DNA of 20,025 nucleotides from a virus, in the IMG/VR virus record IMGVR_UViG_3300034068_000209, positions 1 through 20,025 of that record; one strand, 5' to 3'. Each line of letters begins with the position of its first letter. Position 1 is the first letter of the stretch. Of the stretch, positions 14,734 to 20,025 are shown piece after piece. Below the pieces are notes generated by a model that was not told where the DNA came from, did not search any database, and saw only the letters and a program-made list of their open reading frames with translations. The translations under genes and the position numbers were made by a program.

Positions 14734-15549
14734 TTAAATATTTTTCCAAAACTCAAGATTAGAATAACGTTTTATTGTTTCTGGCAGAAGCACGTCTTTT
14801 GGTTTTCTAGATTTCTTTTCTATCTTTGGTCTGATTTTGTGTAAGTTCTTAATGCCTGTAAGACTGTCTTCAGAGATGCCTGAGCGGTCTTCAATGTTAT
14901 TAAATTTATGATTGTATTTCTCAATTTCCAAGAATGCATATATTTTATTAATCTCCTGCTCTGGGTTGGTGGTTAAATCATTATAATCAACAAAGTGAAA
15001 TATGTGACGATACTCTGGAATTAAAGCATGCTTCATAAAATTTAAACTTAAAGCTATATCTTTATCATGACGCATCAAGAAATCTGCTCTTCTATCTGCT
15101 AATGGCAAATTGCCAAAAGTTGAAGCTAACACTTGTTCATCCATTTGGTTATTTTTAGAATCGGGATGAGCGTTAATAATTGTATCAAACGAAACTATAA
15201 CATCTAAAACATTTCTTACTGGACATATTATTTTAATATCTTTTGTTATATATCTATTAATTAATTCTACACCTAGCGGGTTTGGCCAATTAAGATTTTT
15301 ATCAATAATGTACTTGGCTGACTTGTCTTGGTAAAACGCGTGTGGAATGGTTGCAATGGTGTCATCTATTGCAGCACTTCTACTATAGTCTATATTTTCT
15401 AATTCATTGTGACTTTGTGTTTGCGTAAGCATCATTCTAAATAACGGACTTGCCGGAGAAACCCACACATCTGGATTTTGATTTAATATTGCACTAAGTA
15501 ATGTTGCGCCAGAGCGTTGCATTCCGGCTAAGAAAAAGAATTGTTTCAT
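14734..15549 (-). CDS. PAPS-dependent sulfotransferase
   Basis: A 271-residue protein of the P-loop-like sulfotransferase family. The 5'-phosphosulfate loop is at residues 9-18 (GMQRSGATLL), right at the N-terminus as usual. The 3'-phosphate-binding segment is CPVRNVLDVIVSF (109-121, with R112 and S120). KNLNWP (84-89) and VDYNDLTTNPEQEINKIYAF (188-206, the family's Tyr-x-Asp-Leu...Pro block) complete the pattern. It would transfer a sulfo group from PAPS to a hydroxyl or amine of an unknown acceptor: host surface glycan, protein or small molecule. AAGGACG precedes the ATG at 15549. It lies between the receptor-binding fibre's operon partner and the large terminase, abutting the latter with no gap, so it is expressed late with virion genes rather than with metabolic genes. 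Confidence 0.85.
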   Translation of the reverse strand: MKQFFFLAGMQRSGATLLSAILNQNPDVWVSPASPLFRMMLTQTQSHNELENIDYSRSAAIDDTIATIPHAFYQDKSAKYIIDKNLNWPNPLGVELINRYITKDIKIICPVRNVLDVIVSFDTIINAHPDSKNNQMDEQVLASTFGNLPLADRRADFLMRHDKDIALSLNFMKHALIPEYRHIFHFVDYNDLTTNPEQEINKIYAFLEIEKYNHKFNNIEDRSGISEDSLTGIKNLHKIRPKIEKKSRKPKDVLLPETIKRYSNLEFWKNI

Positions 15550-15572
15550 ATTACGTCCTTCGTAATTTAATA

Positions 15573-15818
15573 TTAAGCTAGCTTAGCTTCTCCTGCTGCA
15601 ACTGCTGCAGTAAAAACTGATTTATCTGATGTATCTTCTTTAAGATGTTCTTTATCGAGCATGATAATAATATGGTCAATGTTTGCTCTTAAAAAAGATG
15701 CCTGTTGTGCGTCTAGCTCTATAGTAATGAGTTCATTGATAACATCAACAGAATCTTGCAAACCTTTTATATCTCGCGCGAGCTGTTCTTCTGGTGTTGG
15801 GTTTAAATATTCTAACAT
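15573..15818 (-). CDS. small acidic helical protein downstream of the fibre
   Basis: An 81-residue protein, largely helical and acidic (EEQLARDIKGLQDSVDVINE, then LDAQQASFLRANIDHIIIML), ending in an Ala-rich segment (FTAAVAAGEAKLA). Heptad-like hydrophobics suggest a coiled coil. The ATG lies one base after the fibre's TAA (TAATATG), so translation is probably coupled to the fibre. Such small proteins next to fibres are sometimes assembly chaperones, but there is no motif to support that here. Family not recognised. Confidence 0.65.
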   Translation of the reverse strand: MLEYLNPTPEEQLARDIKGLQDSVDVINELITIELDAQQASFLRANIDHIIIMLDKEHLKEDTSDKSVFTAAVAAGEAKLA

Positions 15819-15819
15819 A

Positions 15820-18717
15820 TTATTTTTCCTCTAGTTCTGCAACTCGAGCAGACAGTTCTTTAATTGCATTGACTAATATTGGTACAAGTCTACCATAAGT
15901 AGCTTCTAGCTTATCAGGGTTGGAACGGTATGTCAATTGCAATGTCTCATGAGCATTAAGAATATCTTCTATTTCAACAAGGTCTTGTGCAATGAAACCC
16001 ATATCAGGAACATCTACTTTAGCACCATCGCGCATATCCCAATCAAACTCTACTGGATTGAGTGAATTAACAAGTGCTAAACCATGCTTTAATGGTTTAA
16101 TGTTTTTCTTGTCGCGGGCATCAGACAATGCTGTTATTGAAGTTACCTGTGCACGAATTGTAGCAATTGATGAGTTGCCTAATGTTATTTCATTGGATAC
16201 AGTTGCAGTTGATGCAGTTGCGTCAAATCCAATTGTAGTATTATTACCACCAGTTGTAATAGTACTACCAGCTGACTTACCAATTGCTGTATTGCTGCCA
16301 CCAGTTGTAATAGCAGAACCTGCGCTAGAGCCAACCATTGTGTTATCAGAACCTGAAGATAGTCCAGCACCGCAGCTATTGCCTATTGCAACGTTACTAG
16401 ATGATGTTGTAGAAGATTGCATTGTTCCAACACCCATTGCAGTATTGCTTGAACCTGTTGTATTGGCTTGCAAACAAGCTGGACCCACTGCAGTGTTGCC
16501 ACCACCACCATCGGTGTAGCGTAAAGCGTTAACACCAATAGCAGTATTATAGTTATCAGTTGTAGATGTTGCTAATGCAGTACTTCCTATTGCAGTGTTT
16601 TCATGTCCAGTAGTTAATGCTGCGCCTGCGTCACCACCAATAGCAGTGTTTTGATAACCAGTTGTGTTAGCTTTTAATGCTCGAAGACCAATTCCAATAT
16701 TGCCACCACCAGTAGTATTTGTTTGTAATGAATTTTCACCTATGGCTATGTTTCCTACAGGAGTAGTATTAGCAGTTAAAGCACCATTACCAATTGCAAC
16801 GTTTCCTGAACCAGTTGTGTTGGCAGCTAATGCTAAATAACCGATTCCAACATTTCCTGTACCTATTGTATTGACTTGTAAAGCACCAAGACCGATAGCA
16901 ACGTTTTGCGCACCAGTAGTGTTGGCTGATAATGTATTGTTACCAATGGCAAGATTAAAACCACCAGTTGTATTAGCAAATAATGAATTATAACCAATTG
17001 CTAGGTTACCTTGTGCTGTAATAGCGGTATATAACGCTTGAGTACCAATAGCTATATTGCTAGTACCAGTGGTATTAGCTAATAATGCGCTGTCACCAAT
17101 AGCTATGTTGCTAGTGCCAGTGGTGTTCGCATTTAATGCACCACCACCAATGGCTATGTTTGCATCAACTGTGCTAACTTGTAAAGCACCACCGCCAAGA
17201 GCAACGTTTCTAGAACCTCCTATGTTAGCTGATAAAGCACCAGTACCCACAGCGGTATTATTAATACCTGTTGTATTAGCTTTTAAAGCATTAAGACCAA
17301 TGGCTACGTTGCTAGTACCAATAGTGTTAGCTCTCAAAGCATCAAGACCAATTGCAACGTTTTGCGTACCAGTAGTGTTAGATAATAATGCGTTGGCACC
17401 AATTGCAACAAGAGAAGCACCAGTAGTATTAGCTACTAATGCTTGGTTGCCAATTGCAACGTTGTTGTTAGCTGTGCTTACCCTTAAGGCATAAAAGCCT
17501 ATAGCAATGTTAGCAGTAGCAGTTGTTGCTGTAGCTAATGCGCCTGCACCAACAGCAATATTAAAATAGCCAGTTGTTAAAGCGTTCATTGAGCCTTGAC
17601 CAATAGCAACGTTTAAACCAAAACCAGAGAAGCCACCAGTAGTAGCAGCCTGCATACTATTATTGCCAATGGCTATGTTAGAACTGTTTGCTGTTGCTAA
17701 TTTTAAAGCATTTTGTCCAATAGCTACGTTGTTCTGACCTGTTGTGTTTGCATTTAACGCAAAATCACCAATTGCAACAAGACCTGATGAGGTAGTAGTG
17801 TTCTGTAAAGCCTGGCGTCCAATTGCAACGTTATAGTTACCACTTGTTAATTTGTTCATTACACCATTGCCAATGGCAATGTTATGACTACCAGTAATAC
17901 TTGATGTTCCAAGATATCCACCAAACATTACTTGCTCACCAATTGCAATATTATTATCACCATTATTGCTATAGCCGGCATAAGAACCAATGAAAGTATT
18001 TTTAGCACCAGTTGTATTATAGAATGCTGCGTTCTCACCAATTACAGTGTTCTTATCACCGTTATTTAAACCTAATGAATAGTGACCAATGGCCATGTTG
18101 CGGTTACCAGTTGTTAAACCACCAGCATAAAAATCGCTACCGCCAAGTGCACGGAAACCTAATGCTACGTTTCTTGAACCAGTTGTAAGTTTATTTAATG
18201 CTTGAACACCAAATGCATAGTTTGCAACACCAGTTGTCAAAGCTTCCAAAGCTTCTGCGCCAATGGCAACGTTGATACCAGATGCAGCACCTGGTGCTGT
18301 TCCATTCATAGCCAAGTAACCAGCTGCCATGTTGAAGCCAGTTGAACCAGAAGAAGCAATTGCTCCAGTTACTTGATAAACTACCCAACCAAGACCAGTC
18401 GGTCCAGTCGGTCCGGTCGGTCCCGTTGGTCCGGTCGGTCCCGTAGGTCCGGTCACGGTGGACGCTGCGCCTGTGGCTCCAGTCGGCCCGGTCGGTCCGG
18501 TAGGGCCGGTCGAGCCAGTGGGGCCTGTCGAGCCGGTCGGGCCAGTCGGTCCGGTTGCTGTAGTTAAATACGCAAGACCATTCCAGTTAGTAGTACCGTC
18601 ACCAATCTTTGCTTTGTTGGTATCATACTCAGAACCAATTTCGCCGGCAAGAAGAATTGGGTTAGCACTAGTCCAGTTTGCTGCAGTGTCGCGTCTTACT
18701 TGTACAATTACAGCCAT
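15820..18717 (-). CDS. giant receptor-binding fibre: collagen-like tract, YadA-type head repeats, S74 autochaperone
   Basis: A 965-residue fibre. Residues 1-50 ([21 protein letters not shown]... [11 protein letters not shown]) are a common phage fibre attachment head. Residues 56-108 are collagen-like Gly-Pro-Thr repeats with a short break. Residues about 149-850 hold about 40 repeats of about 17 residues (consensus N-x-A-I-G-x-x-A-L-x-x-N-T-T-G), the YadA/trimeric-adhesin head beta-roll type. Residues 865-965 are an intramolecular chaperone of the S74 type: [12 protein letters not shown] with the likely cleavage at Ser865, [30 protein letters not shown]. The chaperone trimerises the fibre, then cuts itself off. 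The frame extends 40 codons upstream, but I chose the ATG at 18717: the fibre head begins there, AGAGGA precedes it, and it follows the previous TAA after one base. Confidence 0.9.
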   Translation of the reverse strand: MAVIVQVRRDTAANWTSANPILLAGEIGSEYDTNKAKIGDGTTNWNGLAYLTTATGPTGPTGSTGPTGSTGPTGPTGPTGATGAASTVTGPTGPTGPTGPTGPTGPTGLGWVVYQVTGAIASSGSTGFNMAAGYLAMNGTAPGAASGINVAIGAEALEALTTGVANYAFGVQALNKLTTGSRNVALGFRALGGSDFYAGGLTTGNRNMAIGHYSLGLNNGDKNTVIGENAAFYNTTGAKNTFIGSYAGYSNNGDNNIAIGEQVMFGGYLGTSSITGSHNIAIGNGVMNKLTSGNYNVAIGRQALQNTTTSSGLVAIGDFALNANTTGQNNVAIGQNALKLATANSSNIAIGNNSMQAATTGGFSGFGLNVAIGQGSMNALTTGYFNIAVGAGALATATTATANIAIGFYALRVSTANNNVAIGNQALVANTTGASLVAIGANALLSNTTGTQNVAIGLDALRANTIGTSNVAIGLNALKANTTGINNTAVGTGALSANIGGSRNVALGGGALQVSTVDANIAIGGGALNANTTGTSNIAIGDSALLANTTGTSNIAIGTQALYTAITAQGNLAIGYNSLFANTTGGFNLAIGNNTLSANTTGAQNVAIGLGALQVNTIGTGNVGIGYLALAANTTGSGNVAIGNGALTANTTPVGNIAIGENSLQTNTTGGGNIGIGLRALKANTTGYQNTAIGGDAGAALTTGHENTAIGSTALATSTTDNYNTAIGVNALRYTDGGGGNTAVGPACLQANTTGSSNTAMGVGTMQSSTTSSSNVAIGNSCGAGLSSGSDNTMVGSSAGSAITTGGSNTAIGKSAGSTITTGGNNTTIGFDATASTATVSNEITLGNSSIATIRAQVTSITALSDARDKKNIKPLKHGLALVNSLNPVEFDWDMRDGAKVDVPDMGFIAQDLVEIEDILNAHETLQLTYRSNPDKLEATYGRLVPILVNAIKELSARVAELEEK
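16168..18273. repeat. about 40 tandem units of about 51 bp encoding the YadA-like head
   Basis: Each unit encodes about 17 residues around N-x-A-I-G-x-x-A-L. Unlike the 12-bp PPVV repeat, codon choice and flanking residues differ from unit to unit and some units carry insertions, so the array is old and diverged, maintained at protein level. The exact count depends on how irregular units near both ends are treated. Confidence 0.85.
18394..18552. repeat. collagen-like Gly-Pro-Thr coding repeat
   Basis: The tract is built of 9-bp GGTCCGACC-like units (plus strand ggtccggtc and variants), coding Gly-Pro-Thr with a few Gly-Ser-Thr and Gly-Ala-Thr, interrupted once by Ala-Ala-Ser-Thr-Val-Thr. It is clearly more GC-rich than the rest of the fibre gene because of the GGx-CCx codons. 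Confidence 0.95.
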
Positions 18718-18718
18718 G

Positions 18719-19048
18719 TTAGAATCCTCTTCCCGGTTCGTAAAAATCTCTTCTTGTTTCGAAATATGTGCTAGCAGTTCCTGTTGCACCTTGATTAGCA
18801 TCAAAGGTAGCTGCAGTTGGAACCACTGTTGAAGCACTCATTGGTGTAGTGTCTGCAATTAACAAATAGTGGAATTGAAAGGTAGAAGCATTGCCGCCAG
18901 AAACAGTAGACTCATCTTGATGGTCCATAAGCAAGTCATCTTGCTGACGCTTTAAATCACGTTTTAAAGTATTGAATGCGCGCACCATATTAGAGTTTGA
19001 TTTACCCTGAATAGAGCTAGACTCGTAATAACCCCAAACGGCTTTCAT
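18719..19048 (-). CDS. hypothetical protein between small terminase and fibre
   Basis: A 109-residue protein. Residues 17-45 are helical and basic/acidic ([30 protein letters not shown]). The rest is Ser/Thr/Ala-rich with beta-like segments ([14 protein letters not shown]) and ends in an aromatic, charged tail ([15 protein letters not shown]). No signal peptide or Cys. The ATG at 19048 overlaps the TAA of the small-terminase gene (TAATG), and one base separates its stop from the fibre start. This coupling suggests a virion or packaging role. Family not recognised. Confidence 0.7.
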   Translation of the reverse strand: MKAVWGYYESSSIQGKSNSNMVRAFNTLKRDLKRQQDDLLMDHQDESTVSGGNASTFQFHYLLIADTTPMSASTVVPTAATFDANQGATGTASTYFETRRDFYEPGRGF

Positions 19049-19491
19049 TACTCTGTATCCTTTATAATATTAAAGGTTGGTTGTTTCTTTTGCGTGATTT
19101 CTAAAATCATTGCTTGTAAATCTTCATCAGATAATTCTTTAATAGATGTCTCAGATTTAATATTTATTTGTTGTGCAGCATTAGGCATCTGGTTAGTGGC
19201 CTTTAAATACAGCTCGGCGGATTTAACATCACCCGATATGCCTTTAATATATAAAGCATCTAGCAAAGCTTGGGCACGCTCAGGTGATTGAGCAAGTCCT
19301 TTAACACCCAGCATGTGCCTTTCGACAAAATTTTTATTCTTTTCCCATTGGCCTAGAGTGTTGATGTGAAGGTCGTGTTGTTCAGCCCAATCCTTTTTAG
19401 TTTTAGGGTTGCGAGAATCAGTTGGTTGCAACAACCATTCAAGATACGACTCCTGGGTTTCAGTCAAAAATAATCTTGTTGTCTTCGCCAT
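19048..19491 (-). CDS. terS: terminase small subunit candidate
   Basis: A 147-residue protein. The N-terminal third carries a helix-turn-helix of the kind seen in phBC6A51-type small terminases (YLEWLLQPTDSRNPKTKKDW, then AEQHDLHINTLGQWEKNKNF, about 18-56), where the kk-x-W-A-E...T-L-x-x-W core binds the packaging site. A helical middle (AQALLDALYIKGISGDVKSA, about 74-93) suits oligomerisation, and the C-terminus is acidic and Gln/Lys-rich. It is the first gene of the leftward late region, starting from the ATG at 19491 with AGAGG upstream and promoter-like motif A about 40 bases ahead. The large subunit lies four genes away. The assignment rests on the HTH and position, not on a detected partner interface. 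Confidence 0.7.
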   Translation of the reverse strand: MAKTTRLFLTETQESYLEWLLQPTDSRNPKTKKDWAEQHDLHINTLGQWEKNKNFVERHMLGVKGLAQSPERAQALLDALYIKGISGDVKSAELYLKATNQMPNAAQQINIKSETSIKELSDEDLQAMILEITQKKQPTFNIIKDTE

Positions 19492-19517
19492 GCATTAAAC
19501 CTCTGGTTTTTCTTTTG

Positions 19518-19548
19518 TATACTCTTAGGGAAAAGTATTACATGGAGT
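19518..19548 (-). promoter_or_regulatory. late-promoter-like motif, copy A (head of the late region)
   Basis: The minus strand reads ACTCCATGTAATACTTTTCC, then CTAAGAGTATAC. It shares those 20 bases exactly with copy B, 10.4 kb away, and the GTAATACTTTT core with C and D. It stands 40-50 bases ahead of the first gene of the leftward region. Confidence 0.55.
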
Positions 19549-19551
19549 TTG

Positions 19552-19563
19552 GTGATATATCAC
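19552..19563. promoter_or_regulatory. 12-bp perfect palindrome in the divergent intergenic region
   Basis: GTGATATATCAC is a perfect palindrome, 9 bases beyond motif A and about 45 bases upstream of the predicted rightward start. A dimeric regulator bound here could touch both promoters. It is a single copy in the window, so an operator role is only suggested. Confidence 0.35.
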
Positions 19564-19591
19564 AAAAAGATTCCTCACAATGTAAAGGATA

Positions 19592-19600
19592 TGCTATACT
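19592..19600 (+). promoter_or_regulatory. extended -10 promoter of the 52-residue gene
   Basis: TGC-TATACT fits an extended -10 element (TGn plus a 5/6 match to TATAAT). No good -35 is visible. The expected start, about 7 bases downstream (about 19607), would leave almost no leader before the ATG at 19610. Confidence 0.45.
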
Positions 19601-19609
19601 ATGTAGGCT

Positions 19610-19768
19610 ATGAAGAATTATAAAGTAAACTATAGAAAAGCAGGTCCGCTAAAGGTAACTAAAGCCGACGGCACTGTTGCTATAGAACCAGCTCTAAAAA
19701 GAGAAGAGCTTTTGACCTTCTTGAAAAAGAGTGGTAATATTAAGAGAAGATATAATACAACTAAATAA
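19610..19768 (+). CDS. 52-residue basic protein on the opposite strand
   Basis: The only convincing plus-strand gene. The protein starts MKNYKVNYRKAGPLKVTKAD, continues GTVAIEPALKREELLTFLKK and ends SGNIKRRYNTTK; it is basic, probably a beta hairpin followed by one amphipathic helix. No family is recognised. It is divergent from the terminase operon, has an extended -10 box immediately upstream and no clear ribosome-binding sequence, suggesting a near-leaderless message. Its orientation suggests it belongs to the early or regulatory half of the genome lying to the right. Short length limits confidence. Confidence 0.6.
   Translation: MKNYKVNYRKAGPLKVTKADGTVAIEPALKREELLTFLKKSGNIKRRYNTTK
19712..19740 (+). 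promoter_or_regulatory. sigma70-like promoter reading into the non-coding region
   Basis: TTGACC (19712-19717) and TAATAT (19735-19740) are separated by exactly 17 bases, and TGG precedes the -10 as an extended element. The expected start is near 19747. It lies inside the 3' part of the 52-codon gene and points at the structured non-coding stretch. Confidence 0.5.
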
Positions 19769-19950
19769 ACTCTTTCTTTAGAAAGCGCAAACCCAGCGTG
19801 ACACGGGTTGCAGGTGAGAACCCTTGGCCACAGAAAGCTTTAAGGCAAGTTGTGGTGAGCCTAGCGTAAGACGCGTAAATGGTCGTCGTGTTACGGTATA
19901 GAGATAGACGGGTTGTTCGACGTTAAATAAAACAACCGGGGGGGGTTTTA
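19747..19950 (+). ncRNA. candidate structured non-coding RNA, family unknown
   Basis: No gene fits 19769-20025. From about 19772 to 19945 the DNA is more GC-rich than its flanks and folds locally: CTTTC/GAAAG (19772-19785), AACCC/GGGTT (19790-19809) or alternatively GGGTT/AACCC (19805-19823), CCACA/TGTGG (19828-19855), CGTAA-GACG with CGTC-GTG-TTACG (19865-19895), and GGTTGTT/AACAACC (19911-19937), then eight G and TTTT. A sigma70-like promoter lies just upstream. I looked for tRNA, tmRNA, RNase P, SRP and group I/II intron hallmarks and found none convincing. It could be a regulatory RNA, a leader of a gene to the right, or the edge of a larger structured RNA. Confidence 0.45.
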
Positions 19951-20011
19951 GAAGACTGTTTAAAAATAAAAGCATTAACTAATAATAATATTAATAATAA
20001 TAACTTCTAAA
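19947..20011. repeat. 8-bp inverted repeat around an AT-rich trinucleotide run
   Basis: TTTAGAAG (19947-19954) and CTTCTAAA (20004-20011) are perfect inverted repeats enclosing an A/T-rich stretch with AAT repeats. GCATT also occurs twice (19971-19975 and 20021-20025). It may close the structured region as a long weak hairpin or mark an easily melted site; nothing else is seen in these bases. Confidence 0.4.
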
Positions 20012-20025
20012 GAGATTGAAGCATT

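Noticed and set aside
16185-18832. Several plus- and minus-strand frames inside the fibre gene
   Set aside because: They are repeat-driven shadows with Pro/Val/Ala-biased composition (for example 15992-16519 and 17057-17494) and no ribosome-binding sequence or fit to operon spacing.
18718-18837. Upstream 40-codon extension of the fibre frame
   Set aside because: It overlaps the 109-residue gene entirely in another frame, the extension has no fibre-like features, and the ATG at 18717 has a ribosome-binding sequence and the typical fibre head immediately after it.
19895-19937. GTTCGA resembling a tRNA T-loop
   Set aside because: The flanking bases do not pair as a T-stem, and no acceptor, D or anticodon arms are in register on either strand.
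19770-19945. Group I or group II intron, tmRNA or RNase P RNA
   Set aside because: Some short phrases are loosely reminiscent, but the conserved core elements (for example a domain V hairpin, the P7 core or the RNase P P4 helix) are not present in a usable order.
19778-19975. 65-residue minus-strand frame in the right-end non-coding region
   Set aside because: Composition looks non-coding (CCC-rich, no plausible ribosome-binding sequence); the region is better explained as structured RNA on the other strand.
1-20025. CRISPR array, insertion sequence, integrase or attachment site
   Set aside because: No spaced identical repeats, transposase or integrase motifs were seen; the repeats present are protein-coding tandem arrays.

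Overview
The window is a stretch of a tailed double-stranded DNA phage genome, AT-rich overall. It holds an almost complete virion and packaging module. Gene content (portal, scaffold, HK97-fold capsid, adaptor, nozzle-like protein, several fibre-like proteins, no tape measure in view) and the order portal-scaffold-capsid-adaptor-nozzle point to a short-tailed (podovirus-type) phage resembling the T7 late order. The host cannot be named from the sequence. The small basic proteins, a DUF6171-like protein, a sulfotransferase and a 2-oxoglutarate oxygenase are of kinds common in aquatic environmental phages; this is an impression from family knowledge, not a search.

Nearly everything is transcribed leftwards (minus strand). 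Read in that direction: a terminase small-subunit candidate (19491-19048), a small unknown, a giant collagen-like/YadA-head-repeat fibre with a C-terminal autoprocessing chaperone (18717-15820), a small unknown, a PAPS-dependent sulfotransferase (15549-14734), terminase large subunit (14733-13129), a zinc-ribbon mini-protein, a one-helix holin candidate, a cluster of very basic small proteins (12651-11023), portal, scaffold, major capsid protein, a capsid-accessory candidate, a Cys/His mini-protein, adaptor, nozzle-like tail protein, two fibre-like proteins (one with fibronectin III, PPVV repeats and a Cys-rich tail), a small unknown, a DUF6171-like zinc protein, a tandem-domain 2OG-Fe(II) oxygenase, and two further small genes, the last cut by the window edge. 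Most junctions are stop/start overlaps (TAATG, TGATG, TAGTG) or gaps of 0-2 bases.

The few real gaps are informative. Four carry the same motif on the minus strand (GTAATACTTTT plus a TA-rich downstream box), just ahead of the small terminase, the zinc-ribbon/holin group, scaffold/capsid, and the last genes. This is best read as a phage-specific late promoter. The capsid gene and the next gene are each followed by a strong hairpin, have CAA/CAAA-rich leaders and are markedly more GC-rich than the tail genes, as expected for the most highly expressed proteins.

The right end changes direction. A 52-codon plus-strand gene starts almost directly at its predicted transcription start. Inside its 3' part lies a well-formed sigma70-like promoter (TTGACC, 17-base spacer, TGG-TAATAT) firing into about 180 bases of non-coding, relatively GC-rich DNA that folds into several hairpins. 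This is a candidate structured RNA that I cannot assign to a known family.

The most interesting hypotheses are: (1) a phage-encoded protein-modification set, with a P4H-like tandem oxygenase and a sulfotransferase in the same late region as two extremely Pro/Thr-repetitive virion proteins; (2) the repeated late-promoter motif; (3) the unassigned structured RNA.
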